Below, piece by piece: positions 11,067 to 21,103 of a stretch of DNA of 64,000 bases (within the stretch, counting starts at the first letter, position 1; the number at the start of each line of letters is the position of its first letter). A model generated the notes under the pieces. It worked only from the letters and a program-made list of their open reading frames with translations. It was not told the origin of the DNA and did not search any database. The translations under genes and the position numbers were made by a program. The stretch is taken from positions 150,936,501-151,000,500 of the forward strand of contig NC_060212.1 in the NCBI RefSeq assembly GCF_021130785.1. The letters run 5' to 3'. The stretch is from Homalodisca vitripennis (taxonomy: Eukaryota > Arthropoda > Insecta > Hemiptera > Cicadellidae).

Positions 11067-12819
11067 CTAATTATTGTGCCACTGGTTATAACAAGTTGGC
11101 ATGCATAGGCCAAACGGTTTGTTATTTGAGTCTCTGCAGACGGAGAAGGTATAAAACGTTTGCTTCCTCTTCTGGTTTCTCTCTCTGCAAACATGGCATC
11201 TCAGACGCTTTTCCAGCTTCACGGGAGTATGGGCAGACTGTGAAGAGTGGCTGGAGCGAGGATTCCTTGGCATGGGCTCTATCTGAATGTAATTTCTTAT
11301 TACGATGTCCCTGAACTTCAGGTACCTAGGTTGTTTTGGTGGCAAGCCTTGAGAAAATGTAGACACCGTTCCACAAGGAGACGTCTAGCAGGTGGAAAAA
11401 AATTTTGACGTACCATCGCAGAGACTTTCTGGGAGTGAAATAATATGAGACCATTTGGTCACTGCGATCGATCCCACTCATGCCTTTATTGTAACGGACA
11501 ACCATGCTAGGCTTCATTGTTTGTTCCCCTCTTTTGTTTGTTACCAACTCCATTTCAGGGCCATTCGACGTTGAAATGGTTAACACATTTCTTTTGTCAC
11601 GCCACTCCATAACTGTAACATCTCCCTTTTGGCGACTGATATACTCCCCTTTTCTCAACTTTGTTTGAACCACAACCTCCGGATTACCAGCTCTAGTTGA
11701 CCTCAAAGTACCACTCATGTTGGTCTTGTTGTTCATGAGATACTCCGCTAACTCGACGCTATTGTAAAAGTTGTCAAGAAAAAGTAAGTGGCCTTTGCCA
11801 ATGTGGTCCTTCATTAACTTTTTGACCACTTCAAAGGAGTGGCCTTTATCTGTGTCCATCAGAGTCCCCTTTCCTTGATAAATTATAATATTTAAAATGT
11901 ATCCTACTGATGTAGTAAGCTCGTAAAGTTTTATCCCATATTTTGTTGCTTTATTTTTTATATACTGTCGAAACGACAGTCTTCCTCTAAAGAGGACCAT
12001 AGCTTCATCCAATGAAAGCGACTTACCAGGGCTGTAAACTCTAGCACAGTTTGCTAAGATATGGTTTACTAAGTTTTCAATTTTATGCATTCTGTTGTTT
12101 GTGTTGTCGGTGTCTGGATCATAAAACCGTAAGCATCTTAAAATGCACTCAAAACGGTTACGGGACATTGTCCGCCCAAAAGTAGGATGTTCGTATAGGC
12201 TATCTTTGGACCAATAGTGCTTTATTGACGGTAAGTTTACATTACCCATCAACATGCACAAACCCAAAAACTTTTTAAGTTCTTCTATATTGACATCCTC
12301 CCAAACGTTCAATGATGCATGCTTAGGAAGAGGATTTCCTCGAATGATTGATGCTCTCTTATTTGTCCAAGTGACTATTTTGTCTAGGAGAACGTTGTCA
12401 AATATAGCACCAAAAACTTCAACGGGATCTGTTGTTTGTAAGTGTATTTCTTCTTTACCTGTAAACTCGTGAACTAGTGGAACATTGTTTGTGTTGGTCC
12501 AACAAGCAACTGAACTAACGTAGGCATTGTGAACTTCATTTGTTACGAACTGCACGTTAGAGTCATCTGCCAAACTATTTTTGAGACTGTTCAGTTTCAT
12601 CAGTGACAATGTTGGAGTTATTTCATTAGCCTCAATGTCAAACAATTCATTTTGTTCTACTACACTACTATCATCACTACTATTAGAGCTCGGAACGTAC
12701 TCACTCTGTCCATCCGATGAAAACAAAGAACTTGAGTCAGATTCACAGTCACTATTACTCAGCTCACGATCTATTTCACTGTCAGTACACACAAGTTTAC
12801 GTTTCTTATTTCGTTCCAT
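11067..12819 (-). pseudogene. piggyBac transposase with one C-terminal frameshift
   Basis: The 497-codon frame starts at 12,819 (MERNKKRKLVCTDSEIDREL) with a Ser/Asp-rich acidic N-terminus (residues 1-60). The DDE_Tnp_1_7 domain follows: EDVNIEELKKFLGLCMLMG near 174, the DEAMVLFRGR block with Asp271, LLFLDNFYNS with Asp349, and GMSGIDRSDQMVSYY with Asp451/Asp454. These are the positions of the catalytic aspartates in the piggyBac family. The frame ends at 11,326, but the following sequence in the next frame (11,366-11,067) continues as KFRDIVIRNYIQIE. It ends in the cysteine-rich end-binding domain, RCHVC...VC...LCMPTC. A single one-base shift near 11,340 therefore separates otherwise complete halves. 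It is probably recent, because no other lesion was seen. Confidence 0.92.
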
Positions 12820-12994
12820 TTTGTTCTACAATAGTTTCTAAACACTAACAAAACATAACCTCAACCTTAGTTCAGAAGAAAGAAGCCCGTGGTGTGAGGT
12901 TTACAACAAGAACAGTGTAGGCGGCAATGAACAAGTTTACCAACTGTGCGGGACGTAATTTTTAAAATATCCAGAGACCAAGCGTCCCACATGT

Positions 12995-13570
12995 TCAATA
13001 CAAATTCCAACAGTATTTGCCTTATATATTACTGCCACAATCTTAACTGCAAGAATGTATTGAAATATCAGATTATCCTACTCAAAAATACAATACCAGG
13101 AATTCCAGATATAGAATAATTGGGCATCATAATCTTGAGTTCTATAAAAAAAGCCCAACCTACGCGGGACTAAAATTTCTTCAAAGATTACCTTGCCACA
13201 TTAGATCGGAACAAACCTTGCCAAAATTTAAGAAAAAATTAACAAGTTACCTGACAGCAAAGGCACTTTACTCAATAGAGGAATTTTATGAATCAGATGG
13301 CCCATTAGTTAGTTAATTAATTTGAAGCTTATTTTTAATAATTTAAAGTTCTCTTTAATTTATAATATGAACTTGCAGAAATATAATGTTTATAGATTAA
13401 CCATTATATATTATGTATGGCTATTTTAAATTGGAAAATATACCCAGAATTCTAATCTGTTAATGTAAAGATTAGTCAATTATATTGTATATACAATGCT
13501 GACACTATTCATGTATAAAATGTATACAACTATGAATAAAGAGATTCTTATCTTATCTTATCTTATGTGA
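12995..13570 (+). mobile_element. 5'-truncated non-LTR retrotransposon inside the piggyBac element
   Basis: Plus-strand reading gives the C-terminus of a Jockey/CR1-like ORF2: HHNLEFYKKSPTYAGLKFL, then LPCHIRSEQTLPKFKKKL and the terminal YSIEEFYES block before a stop near 13,315. About 230 bases of 3' UTR end in AATAAAGAGAT followed by TCTTA repeats (to about 13,565). This matches the layout of the other copies in the window. The 5' junction is uncertain by a few tens of bases, and no clear target duplication was identified. Confidence 0.75.
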
Positions 13571-13767
13571 GCCAGACATCCCCATAGACCAATACAAATG
13601 TATCAAGCCTCTAAAATAGACCAGTGATTTTTCATGGCGATAATAGTGGCATGCAAACAGCGGCGCAAATATGGGACGTCAGTCTATTTGAGGTGCCCCG
13701 AGCGGCGCATATTTGGGACGCCGGTGCACGGGAAGAAACCGTGCGGCTCATATTTGAGCCGGCTGGT

Positions 13768-14259
13768 CTATGGGTATACGACTTTTCTTAACATGGCGGT
13801 AGCGAACGTGTTAAGCTGCTGGACGATCATTAATTTGTACGGATGGAACTTGAGGTCATCATGTAAGATGCGGTGAAGCGAACGACGTGACATACCCAGC
13901 GCTACAGCATGTCGTCTAGTCGATCGTCTAGGACTAGTAACAACTGCCGTTCTGACTCGTTCAACATTTTCCGGAGTACGAACTGAACGGGGAAGACCAG
14001 GTGGTTTCTTTTTCATCACAGAACCAGTACTTCTAAACGCTGCAACCCATCGGAGTACGGTATTTCGATCAGGCACTGCACTTTGACGTCCAACTCTAAA
14101 ATATTGACGGAAAAGACGTTGCACTGTGACTACAGAATCATTGTTTCTAAAAAACTGCTCGACAACGAACACACGATGTTGCACGCTCCAATGCTCCATA
14201 GCGACTGAAACGGCATTGTATGGGCCGTCTGCCAACATTCGTTCAAGGTCAATACCCAC
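13768..14259 (-). pseudogene. Mariner transposase, N-terminal half
   Basis: The frame opens at 14,259 (MGIDLERMLADGPYN). It contains the DUF4817-type helix-turn-helix VVTVQRLFRQYFRVGRQS, then RWVAAFRSTGSVMKKKP and the GRPR-like hinge. A second helix-turn-helix, STRRHAVALGMSRRSLHRIL, follows and leads to HPYKLMIVQQL. After the TTAA at 13,811 the open frame runs on a few residues into piggyBac sequence and stops at 13,768. It is one protein with the block at 10,342-9,638, split by the piggyBac insertion. Confidence 0.88.
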
Positions 14260-14631
14260 TCCCGTCGCTGCGTACTAGCGGTTCGAAAAACATGCGTTTC
14301 CTCTGCACCACCCTGTATAATGTCCTGGGTTTTTGTTTGTTTTGTAGATAAATATATTGTCTTTATAAATATAATATATTTATTAGTAATTTAACGTTTT
14401 TATACCAATCAAAAAAAACTTAACAAAAACTTTATGAGCAAAAACATTTTGTTTTTTATTTTGACACAACGTAGTATTATTGAAATATTTTATTTTTTCA
14501 TTTTCAGTTATGCTATCTTATACTCCATTTGATTCTTTACAAAAAGACATATAACACCTTTTTTTTATACTTATAATTAAAGTTTGGAAAATAAATATGA
14601 AAATATGATCCGCTACATAATTAGAAAGTTT

Positions 14632-14733
14632 CTAACCTAACCTGACACTCTGTGTCTTGTCTACACTGCTAATGCTTGAATCTAATGCCTGCAATACTAG
14701 GTCTTCATATACAGCAATGTTTTTACGACTCAT
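14632..14733 (-). pseudogene. Short N-terminal remnant frame of the outer piggyBac relic
   Basis: A 33-codon frame starts ATG at 14,733 and reads MSRKNIAVYEDLVLQALDSS and on to a stop at 14,632. Its position about 500 bp inside the right terminus, and its orientation, are those of the transposase start in a piggyBac element whose body has been deleted. The piggyBac assignment of the peptide is inferred from the TTAA ends, not from a recognised motif. Confidence 0.4.
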
Positions 14734-15651
14734 TGTTTATAAAAATCACTGAACAAACACAAAAAACATAAACACTACACAAATGTATTTAGTAAAGTAC
14801 AAGCTGCTTACGATCACCGTAACTCACGGTCAAGTCATTGTTCTACTTACACACAGACTAGAACATAAACAAACAAAATAATATGAAGATACTAACAATA
14901 CAAACCCATTAAAACTTAAAAACTTTCAATATTTATAATAATTTGTGAAATAAACACCAGCGCAAACAAAACATGTGACGGCTCGTCCGTGTCGCTCTCG
15001 ATTCTAAACTCGACTAGGACGCGCTCTCTTTACAACCGCTGTAAAAATCAGAATCCACCCAAAACCTTCATCAAAAGTTACGTTGAAGCCTTTGGAATAT
15101 GTATGTATAGTCATTAAGCCAATTTAGATAAATACTATATAAAATATAAGCGTTACTGCAGAAGTCGCTAACAGCGATTCTGGCATTTCTTGCATATAAT
15201 GCAGGATCGCAAATAGCGATGCTCCGGCACTCAAAGGGTTAATACCCTGCCATTTCAACCTCTACCAAAATTAAGTTGATGATCATTTTTTTTCTTAAAC
15301 ATAATCCCTCTATCAATAATAAAACAAGGTTGTGTGCTTATAAAGTACGAGTTGGCCCTCAGATCTTACACTACTGCTTTACTGAGGATACAGTGAATTT
15401 CCTTCACTATTGACTTTTTATAGCCAAATAGGGATTAACCAATAAAACTTCAAGGGGTTGATTAGTTATTATGAGTGAAGTTATGCTATAACAGACAGTA
15501 GAATACAAATCAAGATTTAGTTTATCTTGCTTTTCCTTGATAACTAATCATTAATGACTAACAACTAATGACCTGACCGTAATGCAATAATTTTACAATC
15601 CCAATTCTTGACCCCTCTTTAAGATGCAAAAACAGTATCAAATGTACCGAC

Positions 15652-15837
15652 CTCTTCCAATGCAACCAACTGTGTGGTGCCATGGGAGTCTCTGAGACAG
15701 ATGAACCGATTGAGGCGTTGGTACTGAACACGGCCAGTCATGTGAACAGTGATACCTCTATCCCTCAATCTCAGCTCTCCGCAGTTAGCATCTACCGGTT
15801 TCTCCACATCAATGTTCATGGCAGGATGGACAGGACC
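15652..15837 (-). CDS. DARS2: DARS2-like aspartyl-tRNA synthetase, first recognised exon (OB-fold)
   Basis: The exon is 186 bases and 62 codons, phase 0 at both ends. Its acceptor is TTGTGTAGCAG/GGTCCTG at 15,837 and its donor GAAGAG/GTCGGT after 15,652. It encodes CGELRLRDRGITVHMTGRV followed by QYQRLNRFICLRDSHGTTQL. This matches the start of bacterial/mitochondrial aspartyl-tRNA synthetases: CGELR, the 'V.l.GrVqyqR' strand and the 'F..LRDs.G..Q' strand of the anticodon-binding OB-fold. The usual start of the mature enzyme is just before CGELR, so a mitochondrial presequence is expected in an upstream exon. An internal ATG at 15,819 exists but lacks a presequence. Splicing to 9,069 crosses the transposon nest. 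Confidence 0.87.
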
Positions 15838-16300
15838 CTGCTACACAATACACAAACTATATGAGAGTGCAGCAGAAGAGACAGTTGAGGATATGGCTAC
15901 TACGGCCTCATCAAGCCAGATTTATGCTGTGTTACCAGAACTGTCCTCCCATCTGACAGATATATAACTTGACTCAGTGACATTCTCAACCTTTAATATT
16001 AGCACTCCGAAAAGGCCCAAAATTAAGGTGATTGTATAAATATTTTGATATTAACTCTATACTACTACTCTACATTTATAATAGACTAGAGTTGTAAACA
16101 AAATTAAAATAACATGTCCATACTTGTTATTAATTCACAATTTTATATTACGGCATCTGATACAAACATAACGCAAAAATCCATCAGATATATACCAATG
16201 CCTATAAGTCTTGAAATATTATTATATAATGTACTTAAATAGTCATGCCCACAGTTGATTTTACGTAGTTAGTAAATAAATGAAAAGCAAAATTATATAT
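15838..16300. other. Non-coding stretch upstream of the DARS2-like exon
   Basis: No exon with good splice signals or family resemblance was recognised. It is most simply intron of the DARS2-like gene on the minus strand. Confidence 0.35.
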
Positions 16301-16301
16301 A

Positions 16302-16660
16302 TACAAGGTGTTTGAAAAGTCTGGGTACGGCTTAATATTTCACAAACCATAGCAGATAACATCTATAAACTTTGCACAGTGTCATATGGCTATGTAAACT
16401 ATTTTTCCTTGCTATTACCATGACATGCCAACCATGGGGGGACGGCCCACAGAGGAAAACATGGAAATCATAAATTAAAGCATAGGTCGAGTGATACCTC
16501 ATTTGAAAGAGCTTGGTTATTAGAGTTGAATGCCGCAAACCGCATCTCAAAAGGTTTATCCAATCAGAAATGGCGAGTTGTTTTAGGTACACATTGTGAA
16601 TTACATTATGCGCTGCCATTTCTGACTGGATTGTCGTATTCTGATGCGGTAGGCGGCGTT
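16302..16660. repeat. Decayed mariner-type MITE related to the element at 1,295-2,628
   Basis: The left end, ACAAGGTGTTTGAAAAGTC, resembles the ACAGGGTGT termini of the mariner MITEs here. The interior, GAATGCCGCAAACCGCA with TTATCCAATCAGAAATGGCG, resembles the subterminal arm of the element at 1,295-2,628 (ATACCGCAAACCGCACTC with GATCCAGTACAAAATGGCG). No clean right terminus was found, so the extent is approximate. Confidence 0.5.
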
Positions 16661-17073
16661 GTTATTTATTATATATATATAATAAATATTGAACATTTTA
16701 ATATTGAAAGATAAGTGTCATGATGTTGAAACTATATGATTTGCTCATGTTTCATTGGCTGTACATGTCACACTACTTTTGAATCATGAAGTATTAAAAA
16801 AAACTTTTTGCCCGCTATAATCACTCAGTCCAGAACTTTTTCTTTGAACATGTCATAAGTTTACTCTCCCATTTTGCCAGTGTTGTGCAGAGTTTCCCAG
16901 TGTTGTGCCGTACCCCGCTTTCAATTATTCTCATTGGTTGTGACAATTTCAAATATTGCCTCTAAAAAGAGTTCTTCCCTTCCCTTCAGCAGAAGAACTG
17001 TCTGTGGTTCAAGTGGTGGATCTACAGACTTTCTAAGGTTTTCTGACTGAGCTGTGTTCAAGATCTATTCTAC

Positions 17074-17139
17074 AAAATTGGTGAAATTGGTGGCCTGTAA
17101 AATAGCAGCCGTCCTCCCTTGGAACCGGCAAGTCAACAT
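17074..17139 (-). CDS. Speculative presequence exon for the DARS2-like gene
   Basis: On the minus strand an ATG at 17,139 opens MLTCRFQGRTAAILQATNF. A possible donor, TTTT/GTAGAA, lies after 17,074, giving 22 codons in phase 0, which fits the phase of the exon at 15,837. Two arginines, no acidic residues and an alternating hydrophobic pattern are compatible with a mitochondrial targeting peptide. The donor is weak and the start context poor. The same bases could equally be non-coding, and the plus strand carries a GTAAGT donor at 17,143. Low confidence. Confidence 0.22.
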
Positions 17140-17143
17140 AGTG

Positions 17144-18051
17144 TAAGTCACAGTCAAAATATTAAAGTTTGCTTAGCACCTATTCTGTACAGTTGCAGTC
17201 ATAGCTATAGTCATCTGTTTTCACCTATTCATGGAGAATAGAAAGGAGAGCATAATCAAAATGTTTTGATCTACTACAATGTTCAAAATAATGTAATTTC
17301 CATACAATTAATTTAAATTTTCAAAGTTTAAAATTCATAGCCTTTTCCAGACTGCAGTATGGCCAGTTCAGCAACCACTGGTCTACCTCAATTAGTGATT
17401 GGAGTGATGAGATTGCAGTAAATAGCAACTTCCTTTTAGATGCTGTTTCTCAGAAAATCAGCAACAAGTCTATAGCCTTTAATAATAGTATTTTTCAAAT
17501 TAGTTTAGGTTAAGATGAAAATGTTAAAATTAAGTTCTAGAGGCACTTAACAACCTCTCTGATGTATCCCATAGATACCCTTTTTCTCTCCTAACCCTTA
17601 TTTGGTTATTTTGATATAGCCTAGTCCCGCCAGTTTGCCCTTCATATATTTTGTTCCTTCTGAAGAGCATAGTTTATTTGTTTACCTACATACATAATAT
17701 TTAGCTCTGTCCAAGCCCTATGTTATTTTGTTTGGTGTTACACAACCTCAACAAACCTATGTCTTTAGTAACGTGTTTTTTGATTATTTATTAGACAGTT
17801 TCTATTGCAAATAATGATCTGTTCAAATAATTGTTCCATATTTCATGAGTTCCACATTTGATTCTATTTTGTAAAAACTCTCAATTGAAAACCAGTCTTT
17901 AGAAAACTATTCAGTTTCCAAATATAAAACTATAATGCTGAACATTATAGTTAAAATAGGTTAAAATACAAAACCTATCTGAACAAACAAAACATACTTT
18001 TGATACAAACAATTTTGTCTTACTTAAAAAATAATACTTTTTAGCATTAAT
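17144..18051. other. AT-rich non-coding stretch
   Basis: Nothing recognisable was seen. Open frames are short and lack splice signals or family motifs. Confidence 0.35.
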
Positions 18052-18153
18052 TTAACCCTCCAAGTGCTATCTTCATTATTTTACAGTGCTAGCCTATTTT
18101 CAAGCATATGACATGGTTTAAAAAAAAATACATTTGAAATGCAAAAGTGCATG

Positions 18154-20155
18154 CAGTAGCGTAGCCAGAAATTTGGTTCGGGGGGGGGGGGGGTCCGAAA
18201 CCGGGGGATCCGGGGGACGTTTTGTGTGTTATTTGCCAATGAGTTCACTGATAAAAGGTAAATACTGGAGCTTTAGTAAGTACGCCTTATAGAAAGTGGA
18301 AAGATGTAATAGGCAAATTCAACTCTCACAGCAACTCTAGTACCACAAAATTTTCCTGTATAGCTACAGAAACTTTACGAAGTTTGATTCTGGCCGAGTA
18401 GTAGAAGCCACCAAAGTGATGTTGGATTCACTGGATAAGAAAGAAAAAGAACAAACAGAGCTTCACTCAAGTGTTCAACTACATTCTATGGAGAAAAATG
18501 AAATACCCCTTCGGGGACATTGGGCCACTGACGGCCGAAAACCCTTTAGAAAAGGAGGGCTCTTTTCAAGCGTTGCTCGGTTTACAGATCAAACTAACGG
18601 TCGGAAAATGCACCGGAAAAACTCTACTGATTAGAAGTTCGGCTACTTTGGATTTCACTGATTGAGGTATTTATGAATGAGTTATAATAACGATTTTTTG
18701 TATCATTACACTGTAGACGAGTATATAGGCCTAATTATCAGAAAAAAATCAAAAAATCACTTTTCGGTCGGAAACAAAATACACCTGAAAAACTCTAATG
18801 ATTAGAACCACTACTACTTCGGACTTCAGTTATTGAGGTAAACATGGTATTGAGTTAGGACGACGATTTTTTGTTATCATTAAACTGTACTCGACTACCT
18901 ATATAATTATCGAGAAAAAAATCACTTCCGGTCGGTAAATTACCGAAGAAAAGCTCTCTTCAGATTTTCAGCAACCGGAAGTGTTTTTTATTGTTTTTTT
19001 CTCAATAGTTATATATGTATTAGTCGGCGTTGAATTAATATCTAAAATCAACGTCCTAACATAATTCTAAGTACCACTTTTATCTCAACGACTCAACCAG
19101 TGAAATCCAAAATCGTCAAAACTTGAATCTATAGAGAGCTTTTTCCTCGGTATTTTCCGACCGGAAGTGTGTTTTATTGTTTTTTTCTCGATAATTATAT
19201 ATATATATTAGACGGCGTTGAATTAATATCTAAAACAAACGTCCTAACATAATTCTAAGTACCACTTTTACCTCAATCACTCAACCAGTGAAATCCAAAA
19301 TCGTCAATACTTGAATCTGTAGAGAGCTTTTCTTCGGTATTTACCGACCGGAGTTTTTATTGTTTTTTTTTCTCAATAGTTATATATGTATTAGTCGGCG
19401 TTGAATTAATATCTAAAAATCAACGTCCTAACATAATTCTAAGTACCACTTTTTACCTCAACCACTCAACCAGTGAAATCCAAAATCGTCAATACTTGAA
19501 TCTGTAGAGAGCTTTTCTTCGGTATTTACCGACCGGAAGTGATTTTTTTCTCGATAATTATATAGGTACAGTGTACAGTTTAATGATAACAAAAATCGTC
19601 GTTCTAACTCAATCGAAAAACACCACGTTTACCTCAATCACTGAAGTCCAAATAAGTTGCAAGTTCTGATCATTAGAGTTTTTTAAGTGTATTTTCCGAC
19701 CGAAATTGATTTTTTATATTTTTTCATAATTATATACACGTCTACAGTTTAATCACACCTAAAATCAACGTCGTAACTTAATTCTAAGCAGTCATTAAAC
19801 GTCCCCAAGACGAATTTGAACGAAGAGGTCGCTAATTTAAACTGTTCGCCGTGTTACGGTTCAGGTTACTTTGCGACGTCACGTGACCGCGCCCTATAGA
19901 AATAACGTGATTACACTACACTATCCGAAAGGCCGATCCCAAAAGTATCGTTTGATACTTTGATTTAAACGAAAAGGACAATTATATTTTTAACAACGGT
20001 CACTTTAATCAATTAAATCAATCAATTTAATGTTTGTAGACAAGAGTAATGATAATTCTCCCTTTTTATCCAGTTCCATGCTTTATTTTTTAATATGTCT
20101 TAAAATTTTGGGGGGGGGTCCGGACCCCCTGGACCCCCCCTTCGCTACGCCACTG
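18154..20155. mobile_element. hAT-type non-autonomous element, 2.0 kb, 8-bp target duplication
   Basis: The element starts CAGTAGCGTAGCCAG and ends with the complement of CAGTGGCGTAGCGAAGGGG. It is flanked on both sides by AGTGCATG (18,146-18,153 and 20,156-20,163), an 8-bp duplication typical of hAT. G-tracts lie just inside both ends. No transposase frame is present. The interior is largely repeats: three tandem units of about 186 bp (18,975-19,532), with diverged copies on the left in inverted orientation (about 18,690-18,960) and on the right in direct orientation (19,533-19,740). Confidence 0.88.
18975..19532. repeat. Three ~186-bp tandem repeats inside the hAT element
   Basis: Units begin CCGGAAGTG at 18,975, CCGGAAGTG at 19,161 and CCGGAG at 19,348, with the next related unit at 19,533. 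Spacings are 186, 187 and 185 bases. Each contains ATTAGTCGGCGTTGAATTAA or a one- to two-base variant, then AACGTCCTAACATAATTCTA. The units are much more alike than the flanking diverged copies, so amplification within the element is recent relative to them. Confidence 0.85.
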
Positions 20156-20650
20156 AGTGCATGTATTATACAATTGTTTTTCAAAAACACATGCTCTAAA
20201 AGGTAAAGATAAACCAAATACTTGCCATTTTTCATTTAGAAAGATTGTCATGTTGACTGGCAGAGTAAAAAAGATATCAAAGTGCAATGCTAGCTCTTTA
20301 AAATGGTACAAGCACATCGCACAGTGTGACGATAGCACTTTAAGGTTCAAACTTAGAAGTAAAAAAATACATTTACATGAGAAACATTTCATTAATATTC
20401 TAGGATATTACAAAGTTAATGAATTTTAATTTAACTAAATGTGTCTAAAAATCTGATATTATTGATACAATATTGTTAACATTTTTCTGCTTTGATATTT
20501 TAAGATATCATGACAATTACGTCTACTGCTTAAAAAAAATACATCACTTCTATTTATTTTTGAGTTCTGGGATAAAAACGCAAGTGAAGTTGGTAAACAA
20601 AACAAATGCTAGCCTATTGTTAACTATTTTGCATAGTCATGAAAACCTAC

Positions 20651-20718
20651 CGGCCACCTCCCGGGCATGAAAGGTTGTTGCATAGGACCTCTCTGACAGT
20701 CATATTCATAGTTGTAAT
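20651..20718 (-). CDS. Exon of a Pro/Gly/Tyr-rich N-terminus, gene not identified
   Basis: Minus-strand exon of 68 bases with acceptor GACTTTTCAG/ATTACAAC and donor TGGCCG/GTAGGT. It enters in phase 1 and leaves in phase 0. Joined to the exon at 24,717-24,634 it reads RRSYHDDYNYEYDCQRGPMQ and ends PFMPGRWP. No domain is recognisable; the composition suggests a disordered N-terminal segment. Its outgoing phase 0 matches the exon at 15,837, which begins GPVHPAMNIDVEK. It may therefore be a 5' exon of the DARS2-like gene, or belong to a separate gene whose later exons were not recognised. The two good splice sites and the phase match support a real exon. Confidence 0.5.
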
Positions 20719-20889
20719 CTGAAAAGTCAAAACTTGTTTTATATTTAACCATCTTATCTTTTTATATAAAATATAAATAAACATGTTAAATAACAAGATT
20801 TCAGTTGATTAATGAATGCATTAAAGGTTTTCTTCAAATCACATCTATTTTATGTGTTATACTTTTATTATTGCTGAATCTTGGACACA

Positions 20890-21103
20890 TATTTAGTGGA
20901 TAGAAGGAGGAAAGAGGAAGAAGACCAAGAGGAAGACCGAGAGGAAGATGGGAGGACCAAGTGTGGAAAGACATAGAGAGAAGGGGACTACAGAAAATGC
21001 AGGTGGAGGAAGAGGAGACCTGGAATGACAGACAAAAGTGGAGGAGGCTGTGTACGACGACCCGTGATAACGGAAACGTCAGATGATGATGATGATGATG
21101 TAC
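20890..21103 (+). mobile_element. 3' end of an RTE-like non-LTR retrotransposon
   Basis: Plus-strand reading gives RRPRGRPRGRWEDQVWKDIE and then TWNDRQKWRRLCTTTRDNGN, the C-terminal block common to RTE-type reverse transcriptases. It is followed at once by a GAT repeat (about 21,080-21,100), the usual RTE 3' tail. It is nearly identical to the copy at 47,540-47,725, and is severely 5'-truncated. Confidence 0.78.

Larger units (their letters stand above)
10347..13810 (-). mobile_element. piggyBac-like element with near-intact transposase
   Basis: TTAA occurs at 10,343-10,346 and 13,811-13,814. The 13-bp terminal repeat is CACGTTTGCTACC on the left and CACGTTCGCTACC on the right (one mismatch). 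Deleting the element with one TTAA restores the mariner frame across the site (IVQQLNEGDFLQRREFC), which proves the boundaries. Length is 3,464 bp, including a non-LTR fragment near the right end. The transposase lies on the minus strand at 12,819-11,067. Short GC-rich palindromic repeats built on GGCGCATATTTG occur near both ends, against an AT-rich background. Confidence 0.93.
9511..14315 (-). mobile_element. DD41D mariner interrupted by a piggyBac element
   Basis: Terminal repeats of about 33 bp, starting CAGGGTGGTGCAGAGGAAAC, occur at 9,511 and inverted at 14,315, with TA at 9,509-9,510 and 14,316-14,317. Removing the piggyBac segment leaves about 1,337 bp, a normal mariner length. The transposase is on the minus strand: an N-terminal DUF4817 helix-turn-helix at 14,259-13,815, then the catalytic domain at 10,342-9,638. 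The element is inserted in the outer TTAA relic. It was inactivated by at least the piggyBac insertion and a frameshift just after the first catalytic block, MSDE, near 10,250. Confidence 0.9.
9394..15242 (-). mobile_element. Outer piggyBac-type relic (TTAA-flanked) hosting nested elements
   Basis: The left end, TTAA at 9,394-9,397, is followed by CCCTTTGAGTGCCGCGGC. The right end is the complement of CCCTTTGAGTGCCGGAGC followed by TTAA at 15,239-15,242. The 14-bp core of the terminal repeat is perfect, and the TTAA duplication is the piggyBac signature. Without the nested mariner the element is only about 1.0 kb, so it is an internally deleted copy. It keeps a short minus-strand frame, 14,733-14,632, with a start codon. 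The whole nest lies in the intron between DARS2-like exons 15,652 and 9,069. Confidence 0.82.
18052..20350. mobile_element. Small piggyBac-type miniature carrying a hAT insertion
   Basis: The left end is TTAA at 18,052 followed by CCCTCCAAGTGCTATC. The right end near 20,350 reads GATAGCACTTTAAGGTT, whose complement shares AAGTGCTATC with the left terminus. A second inverted match, GCTAGC, lies further in on both sides. The right TTAA has decayed to TTCAA. Without the hAT element at 18,154-20,155 the miniature is about 290 bp. The reading is plausible but rests on a short, imperfect terminal repeat. Confidence 0.5.

Noticed and set aside
12254..12841. Plus-strand open frames over the piggyBac transposase
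   Set aside because: These are shadows on the strand opposite a 497-codon frame with catalytic motifs.
16928..17068. 49-codon minus-strand frame (ILNTAQSENLRKSVDPPLEP...)
   Set aside because: It is protein-like in composition but bounded by stops, without good splice sites or a recognised family. It was not annotated as an exon.
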